Source: Methylomicrobium agile (GTDB lineage Bacteria; Pseudomonadota; Gammaproteobacteria; Methylococcales; Methylomonadaceae). Taken from it: 64,000 bases of DNA. How positions within the stretch are numbered: the stretch's first letter is position 1; each line of letters opens with the position of its first letter. A program made the position numbers and the translations under genes. The notes under the pieces were generated by a model. The model did not search any database and had not been told where the DNA came from. It saw only the letters and a list, made by a program, of their open reading frames with translations. The stretch lies in contig NZ_JPOJ01000001.1 of assembly GCF_000733855.1 (NCBI RefSeq), forward strand, positions 186,001 to 250,000. Direction: 5' to 3'. Below, piece after piece: positions 18,014 through 27,308 of the stretch.

Positions 18014-18595
18014 ATGAGATTAAATAAAACACTCTTAGCTTTAGCAATAAGCGCCCTGTTTTTGAGCGCGTGCAGCGATGATGAAGCCGATCAAGCCCTG
18101 ACCGACGGCTCACAAATGGGCGCCAGCGGCATTAACGATGCGTCGACCGGCGGCCTTAACAGCGGAGCCGGTCTTGGCGGCTCGCAATTCGGTTCGGGAA
18201 CGGCAAGCGCCGGAGGCTACGGCAACAGCCGCTTGGGCCCCGAATTTTCCGACCCGAACAATCCGCTGTCCAAATCGACGATTTATTTCATGCTGGATAG
18301 CAGCCAGATCCAGCCGGATTTCGAGCCGGTCATCGCGGCGCACGCCCGCTACCTGGTCAACCATCCGAACCAGCGGCTGGCTCTGGAAGGCCATGCCGAC
18401 GAGCGCGGATCGCGCGAATATAACATCGCTTTGGGCGAAAACCGCTCCAAATCGGTCGCAAACCTGATGCGGGCGCAAGGCGTCTCCGACGGCCAGCTCG
18501 ATTTGATCAGCTATGGCGAAGAAAAACCGGCCGCGTTCGGCAGCGACGAATCGGCCTGGGAACTCAACCGCCGCGTCGAACTGGTTTACAAATAA
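18014..18595 (+). CDS. pal: peptidoglycan-associated lipoprotein Pal
   Basis: A 193-residue outer-membrane lipoprotein. A signal peptide ends in the lipobox LSAC (Cys about residue 20), followed by a glycine/serine-rich linker and a C-terminal OmpA-like domain with YFMLDSSQI, LEGHADERGSREYN and LGENRSKSV, which binds peptidoglycan. The chosen ATG 18014 gives a proper lipoprotein signal; the longer frame upstream does not. It abuts cpoB directly. Confidence 0.95.
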   Translation: MRLNKTLLALAISALFLSACSDDEADQALTDGSQMGASGINDASTGGLNSGAGLGGSQFGSGTASAGGYGNSRLGPEFSDPNNPLSKSTIYFMLDSSQIQPDFEPVIAAHARYLVNHPNQRLALEGHADERGSREYNIALGENRSKSVANLMRAQGVSDGQLDLISYGEEKPAAFGSDESAWELNRRVELVYK

Positions 18596-19471
18596 ATGAA
18601 CATGCGTCCTCTGCTGTTAGCGACTCTTATCGGCGGCATATCGATGAATGCTTGCGCGTTGGCTCCTGTGGTCAACGATCCAAGCGTTCCGCCGCCAATA
18701 CCGCAAACCGTCCCCCAGGCGGCTGCATCGAGCAAGACTCTGTACGAACTGATGAGCCGCATCGATCAACTGCAAAATGAAGTACGCGAACTGACCGGCA
18801 AGGTCGAGGAACAGTCTTATCAGAACGCCGAGCTGAAAAAACGGCTGAGCACGATGTATTCGGATTTTGACGAAAGAATGCAAAATCTCGAAAGCAAGGC
18901 GTCGGGCGGCACGCCGGCCACGAGCAACGCGCCGGCCGGCGAAAACGCCGGCGATGCAGAGCAGCCTGCCGACCTGGACGCCATGCCGCCTTCCGGCGAA
19001 GCGCAGCCGGCAGAACCCGGCCAAGCGCCTGCCGGGGCCGCTCAGACCCCACCGGCCGTTCCTCCCGCTCCGACCGAATCCGCTGCCGCCGCATCGGGAG
19101 ACCTGGAATACAAGCAGGCCTACGACGACCTCAGAAACGGCCGTACCGCGCAGTCGATCGAGGAATTCAAGACCTACCTGGGCAAAAATCCTGCCGGACC
19201 GTTGTCCGGCAACGCGCAGTACTGGCTCGGCGAAGCCTACCGGGTCAATCAGGATTTCAGTTCGTCCCGCGCCGCCTTGCTGAAGGTACTGGAAAGCTAT
19301 CCCGACAATCCGAAGGTGCCTGACGCGCTGTTGAAGCTCGGCTACATCGAAATCGACCTGAACGACAAGCCGAAAGCCGGCGAATATTTGAACCGGGTCG
19401 TAAACGAGTTCCCAAACACGAAAGCCGCGCGCCTGGCGACTGAAAAACTGCAATCGATCTCCGGCCAGTGA
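18596..19471 (+). CDS. cpoB: Tol-Pal-associated periplasmic protein CpoB (YbgF)
   Basis: A 291-residue secreted protein. A signal peptide is followed by a trimerising coiled coil (about residues 45-100, ELMSRIDQLQNEVRELTGKV), a proline/alanine linker, and C-terminal TPR repeats (ARYWLGEAY-like AQYWLGEAYRVNQDF). CpoB coordinates peptidoglycan synthesis with Tol constriction in E. coli. It overlaps queE by 4 bp (GTGA). Confidence 0.9.
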   Translation: MNMRPLLLATLIGGISMNACALAPVVNDPSVPPPIPQTVPQAAASSKTLYELMSRIDQLQNEVRELTGKVEEQSYQNAELKKRLSTMYSDFDERMQNLESKASGGTPATSNAPAGENAGDAEQPADLDAMPPSGEAQPAEPGQAPAGAAQTPPAVPPAPTESAAAASGDLEYKQAYDDLRNGRTAQSIEEFKTYLGKNPAGPLSGNAQYWLGEAYRVNQDFSSSRAALLKVLESYPDNPKVPDALLKLGYIEIDLNDKPKAGEYLNRVVNEFPNTKAARLATEKLQSISGQ

Positions 19472-20109
19472 GTTCTCTCCGCATTACCGAAATCTTCTAT
19501 TCGCTGCAAGGCGAGTCGAATACGGTCGGACTGCCGACCGTATTCATCCGGCTGACCGGCTGCCCGCTCCGTTGCGTTTACTGCGATACCGAATACGCCT
19601 TCAGCGGCGGAAAAAAGATTCCGATCGACGACATCCTCGCTCAGGTCGAAGCTTACGACACGCCGTATGTCACCGTTACCGGCGGCGAGCCGCTGGCGCA
19701 GCCGGGCTGCCTCGACCTGATGACGCGCCTGCTCGACAAAGGCTACACCGTTTCGCTCGAAACCAGCGGCGCGCTCGATATTTCGAAGGTCGATCCGCGC
19801 GTGGTCAAGGTGATGGATCTCAAAACACCCAGCTCGGGCGAACTGGATCGAAACCTTTATCAAAACCTCCAGTTTCTGGACCGCAAAGACCAGATCAAAT
19901 TCGTGATCGGCAACGAAGAAGATTACGCCTGGTCGAAGGCCGCTCTAAACGAATACCAACTGCCGGAACGCTGCCAGATTCTGTTTTCGCCGGTAATGGG
20001 CCGGCAAGACCCGACCGACCTGGCCGAAAAAATCCTTGCCGACCGGCTGCCCGTCCGCTTCCAGATTCAACTGCACAAACTGCTGTGGGCCGACGCCCGC
20101 GGCAAATAA
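19468..20109 (+). CDS. queE: 7-carboxy-7-deazaguanine synthase
   Basis: A 213-residue radical-SAM enzyme. The cluster-binding CxxxCxxC is in LTGCPLRCVYCDTEYAF, and VTVTGGEPLAQ follows. It converts carboxytetrahydropterin to CDG in the queuosine route. It starts with GTG at 19468 inside the cpoB stop. The association with queC and tol-pal is conserved in gammaproteobacteria. Confidence 0.93.
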   Translation: MSSLRITEIFYSLQGESNTVGLPTVFIRLTGCPLRCVYCDTEYAFSGGKKIPIDDILAQVEAYDTPYVTVTGGEPLAQPGCLDLMTRLLDKGYTVSLETSGALDISKVDPRVVKVMDLKTPSSGELDRNLYQNLQFLDRKDQIKFVIGNEEDYAWSKAALNEYQLPERCQILFSPVMGRQDPTDLAEKILADRLPVRFQIQLHKLLWADARGK

Positions 20110-20115
20110 TCCCCT

Positions 20116-20796
20116 ATGCCAAAAAAAGCGATTATCCTGCTCTCCGGCGGGCTCGATTCGATTACCGTTCTGGCGTTGGCCCAAAGCCAGGGCTACCTTT
20201 GCCACGCGCTCAGCTTCGACTACGGGCAGCGGCATAATGCGGAACTGGAGGCAGCCAGGCGCATCGCCGAATATTATCGGGTCGCCGAACATAAAATCAT
20301 TCCGCTGGGGCTCGGCGCGATCGGCGGTTCGGCGTTGACCGACGACCACATCCCGGTGCCGACCACGCCGCAAGCCGGCATTCCGGCCACCTATGTGCCG
20401 GCCCGCAACACGATTTTTCTGGCGTTCGCGCTGGGCTGGGCGGAAGTGCTCAACGCCCGCGATATTTTCATCGGCGTGAATGCGGTCGATTATTCCGGCT
20501 ACCCGGATTGCCGGCCCGAGTTCATTGCGGCATTCCAGAAACTGGCCGATCTGGCGACCAAGGCCGGCGTCGAAGGCGATCATTTTACGATCCACACGCC
20601 GCTGATTTCATTGAGCAAGGCCGACATCATCAAAACCGGCCTGGCTTTAGATGTTGATTACAGCCAAACCGTATCCTGTTATGCCGCCGCCCCGGACGGG
20701 CGCGCCTGCGGCCTGTGCGATGCCTGCCGCTTGCGCAAAAACGGCTTTGACGCCGCCGGCATCGAAGATCCCACTCGTTACCGGCCACCCCTTTAG
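20116..20796 (+). CDS. queC: 7-cyano-7-deazaguanine synthase
   Basis: A 226-residue PP-loop ATPase. The N-terminal nucleotide loop is [10 protein letters not shown], and the C-terminal zinc site has four Cys in SCYAAAPDG...[10 protein letters not shown]. It converts CDG to preQ0 with ATP and ammonia. It lies 6 bp after queE and is the last gene of the tol-pal-que series. Confidence 0.95.
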   Translation: MPKKAIILLSGGLDSITVLALAQSQGYLCHALSFDYGQRHNAELEAARRIAEYYRVAEHKIIPLGLGAIGGSALTDDHIPVPTTPQAGIPATYVPARNTIFLAFALGWAEVLNARDIFIGVNAVDYSGYPDCRPEFIAAFQKLADLATKAGVEGDHFTIHTPLISLSKADIIKTGLALDVDYSQTVSCYAAAPDGRACGLCDACRLRKNGFDAAGIEDPTRYRPPL

Positions 20797-21112
20797 CCCG
20801 GTCGATGCAATTCTCTCCGGCTTTCGGTTCAGCCGCGTAGGTTGGGCTGACGCCAGGAAGCCCAACAGATCGGGGTCTACAAGACCGATCCTGATGCCCC
20901 CCTCTTCTCGGGCCAATGCAAATCGGCCATCCTGGCAATGACCCCGGCGAGTCCTGCCGAAATGTCGAACGCCCTCGCTCAAAGCTCCACGAGAACTTCC
21001 CGGAATCTGTCCGGTTTGAACCCGCCCGCAAAGACCGTTGTCGTAAAATCACTTCCATAAAAGCTCCCCACTGGCTTCCGCCCTAACGGACTCGACACGC
21101 CAAAGGCTCCAC
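20797..21112. other. intergenic region with one GTAGGTTGGGCT palindrome
   Basis: No gene is visible. A palindrome at 20837-20866 (GTTGGGCT/AGCCCAAC stem after a GTAG head) is a short relative of the 16269-16350 repeat. The rest is presumed to hold the promoter of the following gene, but I cannot name clear -35/-10 boxes. Confidence 0.5.
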
Positions 21113-22135
21113 ATGAAAATCATCACCGCCCGCAACATGCAAAAACTGATCGCCGCGATCGGCATCGAAAGCTTTTTCGACCGGCTGATCGCCGCGCTCG
21201 AACAGGATTTTCGGCGCTGGCATGACTTTCGAAAATCGTCCCGCCATGCCACCCGCTATGACCAGGGCGTGATCGAACTGATGCCGTGCGCGGACGACCG
21301 TTACTACGCGTTCAAATACGTGAACGGCCACCCCGGCAATACCGCGCTCGGCAAACTCAGCGTGATCGCCATCGGTCAGTTCAGCGACGCCCTCACCGGC
21401 TATCCCCTGCTGCTTGCCGACATGACGCTGCTGACCGCATTCAGGACCGCCGCCGCCAGCGCGCTAGCGGCAAAGTACCTGGCCCGCTCCGATGCCGAAA
21501 CGCTCGCGATCATCGGCACCGGGGCACAGGCCGAATTTCAGGTTCTGGGCTTCAAACGGCTGTTCCCGCTCAAGGAAATCCGGTATTACGACAAAGCCCC
21601 TCAGGCTATGGCCAAATTCGCGCGCAATCTTGAAAACTCGGGTTTCCTCCTGACTCCCGCCGACTCGGTCCGGGCGGCGATCCGGCAGGCCGATATCGTG
21701 ATCACCGCCACCGCCGCGCACGGCCGGCAGCGGTTATTCGGCTTGCAGGATCTCGCACCGGGCACCCATCTGAACGCAATCGGCGGCGATTGCCCCGGCA
21801 AGACCGAACTGCCTGCGGAACTGCTCGAAGCCGTGAAGATCGTGGTCGAATACCTGCCGCAATCGCTTGCCGAAGGCGAAGTGCAGCAATGCGCGGCGGA
21901 TCGCGTCCATGCCGAGCTGTGGGAACTCGCGGCCGGCATCAAGCCGGGCCGCGAGTCCCGCGAAGAGATTACCCTTTTCGATTCGGTCGGTTTCGCGCTG
22001 GAAGATTATTCGGCCCTGCGTCTGGTTTACGAACTGGCTTCCGAATATTCTGCAGGCGAGGAGCTGGAAATACTGCCGGAACCAGCCGATCCGAAAGATT
22101 TGTTCGGGCTGTTCAACCCCAGTCCCGCCGGCTAG
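21113..22135 (+). CDS. ornithine cyclodeaminase / mu-crystallin family protein
   Basis: A 340-residue protein. The Rossmann motif is AIIGTGAQAEFQ (about residue 130). The segment HLNAIGGDCPGKTELP carries the conserved Asp of ornithine cyclodeaminases, and KYVNGHPGNT matches the substrate loop. Members include ornithine cyclodeaminase, ketimine reductases and alanine dehydrogenases, so the substrate is undecided. It stands alone. Its TAG stop overlaps the CTAGAGCATTTTC repeat end. Confidence 0.8.
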   Translation: MKIITARNMQKLIAAIGIESFFDRLIAALEQDFRRWHDFRKSSRHATRYDQGVIELMPCADDRYYAFKYVNGHPGNTALGKLSVIAIGQFSDALTGYPLLLADMTLLTAFRTAAASALAAKYLARSDAETLAIIGTGAQAEFQVLGFKRLFPLKEIRYYDKAPQAMAKFARNLENSGFLLTPADSVRAAIRQADIVITATAAHGRQRLFGLQDLAPGTHLNAIGGDCPGKTELPAELLEAVKIVVEYLPQSLAEGEVQQCAADRVHAELWELAAGIKPGRESREEITLFDSVGFALEDYSALRLVYELASEYSAGEELEILPEPADPKDLFGLFNPSPAG

Positions 22136-22645
22136 AGCATTTTCATACCGCGTGTAGGGAATGCCTCACCTTCTGAAGGGTGCCCTGCCGTTGCCCCGTA
22201 GGGTACGCTGCGCGTACCTTTCGACATGGATGGTACGCACAGCGTACCCTACGGGCTAAACCCGTAAGATACCGGTGCCGAACAGGATATTTATCCCCTC
22301 CGTAACGTTTAGCATCGCGCGAACATAGAAGATGATTTTATGCTGGCGGTAGGTCTTCAAATGAGGGGAACGGGGTCATCAACCTCGTCCCGCTCAGGGG
22401 GATTGCCGAGATCCAGATGAGAGGGAAGTATGAGAGCTACCCCTCCTGGATTTCCGGATTTCGGCAATCCCTGACCGGGGCAGGCTCTGCCGGAATAACG
22501 TGTTTTCCTTACGAAGGCCATATTCCCAAAGCGAGAATGCGCTAAGGACGCCATTATTGCAAGAACAGCAGCGGCAACCAACCTCCGCAGGATGCGGGAC
22601 ATTACCGACCGCAAGCCATCCCATCCATAAGACGCGAACGACCTG
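22132..22645. repeat. intergenic region with a CTAGAGCATTTTC end and a GTAGGGTACGC palindrome
   Basis: The 22132 copy of CTAGAGCATTTTC matches the ends of the 23-343 element, but no partner copy is seen. At 22198-22218 and 22232-22252 lies a 21-bp inverted repeat (GTAGGGTACGCTGCGCGTACC, one mismatch) of the same family as 16397-16474. Beyond about 22260 I see no gene, only GC-rich imperfect repeats up to the end of sdaA. Confidence 0.65.
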
Positions 22646-24025
22646 TCAACATTCGATCAGATTCACCGCCAGCCCGCCGCGTGAAGTTTCCTTGTATTTG
22701 GTTTTCATGTCGGCGCCGGTTTCGCGCATCGTCTTGATCACCTTGTCCAGCGAGACGAAATGGCTGCCGTCACCGCGCAAAGCGATCCGCGCCGCATTGA
22801 TCGCCTTGACCGCGCCCATCGCATTGCGCTCGATGCAAGGCACCTGCACCAGACCGCCGACCGGATCGCAGGTCAGGCCCAGATTATGCTCCATCCCGAT
22901 TTCGGCCGCGTTTTCGACCTGTTCCGGGGTGCCGCCCAAGACTTCCGCCAACGCGCCGGCCGCCATCGAACAGGCCACGCCGACTTCGCCCTGGCAGCCG
23001 ACTTCGGCCCCGGACAGCGACGCATTTTCCTTGTACAGAATCGCGATCGCGGCCGCGGTCAGGAGAAAGCGGATTACGCCTTCCTCGCCGGCGCCCTCGC
23101 AGAACCGCCAGTAATAATGCAGAACGGCCGGAATGATGCCGGCGGCGCCGTTGGTCGGCGCGGTCACCACCCGGCCCCCGGCCGCGTTTTCCTCGCTGAC
23201 CGAAAGCGCGAACAGGTTCACCCACTCCAGCGTTCCGACCGGCAGGCCGGGCGTCTGCCTCGGAATCTCGCCAATCAACTGCTTGTAAAGATTCGCCGCG
23301 CGTCGCTTTACTTTCATCCCGCCCGGCAGGATGCCTTCTTCGCGCATGCCCCGTTCGACACAGGCCTGCATCACCCGCCAGATGTTCAGCAATTGTTGCC
23401 GAACCTGATTTTCGCCCTGCCAGGCTTGTTCGTTATGCATCATCAATGCGCTGATCGGCTTGTGACTCGCCGCGCACAGCTTCAGCAAGTCGGCACCGGT
23501 TTTAAACGGATACGGCAGACGTTCGTCGTGACGGGTCAGCTTGTCGGCCGCCGCTTCCCTGCCGGTTACCACGAAACCGCCGCCGATCGAGTAATAATCG
23601 GCCTGCAAAAGCTCTGCGCCCTTTTCGTCGAAAACGGCAAATCGCATCCCGTTCGAATGAAAAGGCAGGCTCTTGCGGTGAAACAGCAAGTCGGCCTGCT
23701 GATCAAAACGCACCGGATAGCGCTTTAACAAGCGGATGGCGCCGGCTTCGCGAATTGCTGCCAGCCGTCCCGGAATCACCGACGGATCGATCAGATCCGG
23801 CGCCTCGCCTTCCAGCCCGAGCAGCACCGCCTTGTCGGTGCCGTGCCCCTTGCCCGTCGCGCCCAGCGAGCCGAACAGCTCGACCTGAAGCCTAGCGATT
23901 CTCGCCGCCAGGCCCTGCGCTTCCAACTTGTTCGCAAACGCCATCGCCGCCCGCATCGGTCCGACCGTATGCGAACTGGAGGGGCCGATGCCGATCTTGA
24001 AAATGTCGAAAACGCTGATTGCCAT
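22646..24025 (-). CDS. sdaA: L-serine ammonia-lyase, single-chain iron-sulfur type
   Basis: A 459-residue enzyme deaminating L-serine to pyruvate and ammonia. The beta-type N-terminal domain carries [15 protein letters not shown]. The catalytic domain has [34 protein letters not shown] and [11 protein letters not shown], including the cysteines that ligate the 4Fe-4S cluster. It is oriented opposite to the anabolic serA-serB pair 14 kb away, so the window holds both synthesis and breakdown of serine. Confidence 0.95.
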   Translation of the reverse strand: MAISVFDIFKIGIGPSSSHTVGPMRAAMAFANKLEAQGLAARIARLQVELFGSLGATGKGHGTDKAVLLGLEGEAPDLIDPSVIPGRLAAIREAGAIRLLKRYPVRFDQQADLLFHRKSLPFHSNGMRFAVFDEKGAELLQADYYSIGGGFVVTGREAAADKLTRHDERLPYPFKTGADLLKLCAASHKPISALMMHNEQAWQGENQVRQQLLNIWRVMQACVERGMREEGILPGGMKVKRRAANLYKQLIGEIPRQTPGLPVGTLEWVNLFALSVSEENAAGGRVVTAPTNGAAGIIPAVLHYYWRFCEGAGEEGVIRFLLTAAAIAILYKENASLSGAEVGCQGEVGVACSMAAGALAEVLGGTPEQVENAAEIGMEHNLGLTCDPVGGLVQVPCIERNAMGAVKAINAARIALRGDGSHFVSLDKVIKTMRETGADMKTKYKETSRGGLAVNLIEC

Positions 24026-24326
24026 GATTGCCTGCGAAAAATGTCGAAGAAAAGATTCAGTAAAGGGAAGTTATGCCTTTACGAAGACAGAAGCAATGAC
24101 TATGCCAATAGAAGGAATATCTAATATATTAGACCGGGCTGCGTCCGTTCCCGTTCTCGGCTCGAAAGCCTCTGGATCAAAGTGTCGGAGGCGTTATCGC
24201 CCAAAGAATACGTTTGAAGACCAGCCAGAATTTCCTGGTCGTTTCCACAGCCGCCATTATGCCCCGCCCTGCAAAACACAAGCCTCGGAGTTCAAAGTAA
24301 CCGAAAAATGATTATCGACCCGATCC
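24026..24326. other. intergenic, nothing recognised
   Basis: About 300 bp between sdaA and the DUF2959 gene. It should contain the sdaA promoter (minus strand). A short CTAATATATTAG palindrome lies near 24120; no gene, RNA or terminator could be supported. Confidence 0.4.
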
Positions 24327-25031
24327 TTAACGATGCGGACCCGGCAGCGCTTCCTTCCGGTCGGACAGCATCGCCACGAAACTGCTGGCTTCGGCGATCG
24401 TCTGCTCCATCGCCTGGATCAACTGGGCGATGTCGACCCCGATCACGACGAATTCGTTTTGCAGCGCGGCGATCGCCTGCGCGTTCAGATTATGCTTCAG
24501 GTACAGGACTTGATCCTTGAACGCGGACAGGACCGGATGGATCTTCGCTTCGGCCGTGCGCAGGGACTTGAGCAGGCGGGCGTAATTCTGCCGGGCCAGC
24601 CGGAGTTGTTGCTTGCTGTGGTTCCTGAGAGTGCGGCTATTGTATTCGTCGAGTTCCTTTTCCCACTCGGCGAACAGCGCCTCGCTGACTTCTTCGATCG
24701 CCCGGATCCGCGTGCTGACCGCCTCGGATTTCGCTCGGCAGAACTGGTATTTCCGGTTCAGCTGATGATAACGGTGTTCGAGCAGCGCATCGTTCACGTT
24801 CACCAGCATCTTGAAGCGCTGCAGGGCGTCCTCGAATTCGTTGCGGGTTTCCCTGAGGCTTACGCACGCCTGCTCGACCTGATGCACCACGATCGCGCGC
24901 TTGTGGTCGCCGCCGATCGTTTCCCGGGCGTTGTAATAGACCGATTTGATTTGTTTCAGGAATAAGCGCCGGATGAACGACACGGCATAAGCCATTAAGT
25001 CGCCGTCCGTCGGTTTATTGGATGCAGCCAT
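24327..25031 (-). CDS. DUF2959 family coiled-coil protein
   Basis: A 234-residue, mostly helical protein. Conserved blocks match DUF2959 as I remember it: SVYYNARETIGGDHKRAIVV, EALFAEWEKELDEY, SKQQLRLARQNYARLLKSL and VLYLKHNLNAQAIAAL. Function is unknown. Many relatives carry a lipoprotein signal; this one has only a short hydrophobic N-terminus and no lipobox. It overlaps the end of the upstream kinase gene by 17 bp and is the last of the pabB operon. Confidence 0.75.
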   Translation of the reverse strand: MAASNKPTDGDLMAYAVSFIRRLFLKQIKSVYYNARETIGGDHKRAIVVHQVEQACVSLRETRNEFEDALQRFKMLVNVNDALLEHRYHQLNRKYQFCRAKSEAVSTRIRAIEEVSEALFAEWEKELDEYNSRTLRNHSKQQLRLARQNYARLLKSLRTAEAKIHPVLSAFKDQVLYLKHNLNAQAIAALQNEFVVIGVDIAQLIQAMEQTIAEASSFVAMLSDRKEALPGPHR

Positions 25032-25572
25032 TCAACGTACTTTGATTGATGAGAGTTATTTTAAAACGCGCGTCTTGGGCATACGCGCAAAACGCCTTAT
25101 CGACAATCTGCCGCTCGGCCAGTTCCGCAAGGCTTGTGCCGGCGTCGATCGCAACGGATTTTACCAGGATCAATTCCCCGGCCGAGAGCCGTCCCGCCAG
25201 CCAGGCCGCGAGGCTGTCGGAAGTGATGTTCCAATTGGCGGGAATGCCCGCCCGATCGAGCTCGTCCGGATCCGGGGACCAGATCGACATGCCCGTGAAG
25301 CGGTCAAAATCGGCGACTTGCGAAATGATCCGCCAATCCGGTTTCAAGCCGTTGAACAGCAGCGCCATCTGCTGCATGGCCAAAATCGCCATCCGGTGCG
25401 CGGCCGGATCACCGAACCGCCAGCGTTGCTGCGCATCCCTGACCCGGTCCGCGAACAGGCCCCCGCCCGGCACCACCACCGCCCCGTCTGCGAATTTTCG
25501 CTCGATGGCCGCGAGGCAATCGGCCAGCGTACCGGCCGCTTCGAGACTGCCGCCGAGCTTGATCACGATCAT
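25015..25572 (-). CDS. small amino-acid-kinase-family protein, MfnE-like candidate
   Basis: A 185-residue protein of the amino-acid (aspartate/uridylate) kinase fold: MIVIKLGGSL at the N-terminus, then VVVPGGGLFADRVR and NITSDSLAAWLA. It is shorter than aspartate, glutamate or uridylate kinases. Proteins of this size and type occur in methanofuran synthesis (MfnE, an aminomethylfuran-phosphate kinase) in methanogens and C1-metabolising bacteria. The 4-bp overlap with pabB, which supplies p-aminobenzoate for tetrahydromethanopterin, fits such a role. The family is clear; the specific function is inference. Confidence 0.65.
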   Translation of the reverse strand: MIVIKLGGSLEAAGTLADCLAAIERKFADGAVVVPGGGLFADRVRDAQQRWRFGDPAAHRMAILAMQQMALLFNGLKPDWRIISQVADFDRFTGMSIWSPDPDELDRAGIPANWNITSDSLAAWLAGRLSAGELILVKSVAIDAGTSLAELAERQIVDKAFCAYAQDARFKITLINQSTLNGCIQ

Positions 25573-26948
25573 GGCTTATCCGCAAACTGCCTGAGCAGAT
25601 CGAGCAAGGCCGCCGCCTTATCGAAGCATTCCTGGTATTCCTCTTCGGCGACCGAATCGTTCACGATCCCGCCCCCGGCCCAGAAGCGGATCTCGCCGTG
25701 CGAATGCACCAGCGTGCGGATTGCGATATTGCTGTCCATGTTGCCGTCGAAGCCGATGTAGCCGATCGAGCCGCAATAGACGCCGCGCCGGTTCGGTTCG
25801 AGTTCTTCGATGATTTCCATCGCGCGGATTTTCGGCGCGCCGGTGATCGAACCGCCCGGGAAACAATGTTTCAACAAATCGAGCGCATGCTTGCCGTCGG
25901 CCAGCACGCCGGTGACCGTGCTGACCAGATGGTGCACGGTCGCATAGGTTTCGATCGCGAAGATTTTCGGCACCCTGACCGTGCCCGGCTTGCAGGTCTT
26001 GCCGATGTCGTTGCGGAGCAGGTCGACGATCATCAAATTCTCGGCGCGGTCTTTCGGGCTGTGCCGCAAAATCCGCATCTGTCGGCGGTCCTGGCGCTCG
26101 TCCGCTCTGCGGGGGCGAGTGCCCTTGATCGGCTTGGTTTCGACCACGCCGTCGGTCAGCTTCAGAAAACACTCGGGCGAGGAGCTCAGGATTTGTACTT
26201 CGGGAAAGTTCAGGTAGGCGCTGAACGGCGCCGCATTCAACTCGCGCAGCTTCCGGTAGGCGGTCCACGGATCGCCTTCGCAATCGGCCGAAAAACGCTG
26301 CGACAAATTGACTTGGTAACAGTCGCCCTCGGTCAGATAATGCTTGATCCGGTCGAAAGCCCGGAAATAGCCGGCCTTGTCCATGTTGGTCCTGATCTCG
26401 CCGCGCACCCGGAACGGCGCTGCCGGATGTGCTTCGGGCAGGCAGCCGAAGCGTTCGATCAGGCGCTGCCAGCGGGCCGGATCGCGCGCGATGCCGGCCA
26501 GATAGCTTTTCTTCTCGTGGTGGTCGACCACGACCGCCCATTCGTAGATCCCGACCGCCATTTCCGGAATATGCTCCCGATCGGCCGCGAGCGCCTGCAG
26601 ATGCTCCAGCCGCCGGGCCAGATCGTAGGCAAAATAACCGATCGCGCCGCCCTTGAAAGGCAAATCGCCATCCTGCCGCGCGACGCTGCCGAGTTCCCGT
26701 TTGACCAGATCGAACGGATCGCCGCCCGATTCCTCGCAGCGCCCGTCCCGCTCGACCCGGGTCTTCTCGCCGTGCGTGACCAGGGTGCAGACCGGCTCGG
26801 CGGCGATGATGTCGTAGCGTCCGCGCGTATTGCCAGGATAGCCGCTGTCCAGGAAAACCGCCCAGGGTTCGCCCGCCATCGATGAAAACAACGCGGCGGT
26901 ATTTTCAAAATAAGGCAGCGAATCCTTGCGCAAGTCAGAAAAAAGCAT
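25569..26948 (-). CDS. pabB: aminodeoxychorismate synthase component I
   Basis: A chorismate-binding enzyme of about 459 residues. Signature blocks are KPIKGTRPRR (the PIKGT motif typical of PabB), RAENLMIVDLLRNDIG, GGSITGAPKIRAMEI and FWAGGGIVND. It aminates chorismate to aminodeoxychorismate for p-aminobenzoate. I prefer ATG 26948; an in-frame TTG at 26975 would add nine residues. It leads the three-gene operon with the amino-acid kinase and DUF2959, which suggests supply of pABA to a C1 cofactor as well as to folate. Confidence 0.9.
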   Translation of the reverse strand: MLFSDLRKDSLPYFENTAALFSSMAGEPWAVFLDSGYPGNTRGRYDIIAAEPVCTLVTHGEKTRVERDGRCEESGGDPFDLVKRELGSVARQDGDLPFKGGAIGYFAYDLARRLEHLQALAADREHIPEMAVGIYEWAVVVDHHEKKSYLAGIARDPARWQRLIERFGCLPEAHPAAPFRVRGEIRTNMDKAGYFRAFDRIKHYLTEGDCYQVNLSQRFSADCEGDPWTAYRKLRELNAAPFSAYLNFPEVQILSSSPECFLKLTDGVVETKPIKGTRPRRADERQDRRQMRILRHSPKDRAENLMIVDLLRNDIGKTCKPGTVRVPKIFAIETYATVHHLVSTVTGVLADGKHALDLLKHCFPGGSITGAPKIRAMEIIEELEPNRRGVYCGSIGYIGFDGNMDSNIAIRTLVHSHGEIRFWAGGGIVNDSVAEEEYQECFDKAAALLDLLRQFADKP

Positions 26949-27308
26949 CGAGGCGACGGACGCGGTTAAAGCCAAGGCGAAAGGCAGCCGGCAGCGGGCG
27001 CATGATACGGCATGGCGCCCGGCCTGAAAATAATGAGGTCTGATTTGAAGTCATCGATAGTTCAGCGCTTCCTGCAACGCTGCCGCAAGTCGTAAAAGAG
27101 AAAAATCGGCGGCAATGAGGCTTGAATGACGGAAAAGTGCAACCGTTACGGATGAATGCGGACGATGGCGTATTGAGAAGGCCGCTATTGTAACATTGTT
27201 TGCCTTAATGCTCGACGCCGTTCCCACATTTCATCGATCCCGGCGCTCCGCTTTCGGAACGTTCAGCCGGCGGTGCGCCGAATCTTGCCGGAACCGCCAT
27301 CCCGGCTC
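26949..27308. other. intergenic, nothing recognised
   Basis: This 360-bp gap is upstream of pabB and downstream of the C13 peptidase gene, both on the minus strand. It presumably holds the pabB promoter. I see no open frame, repeat or clear terminator. Confidence 0.4.
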
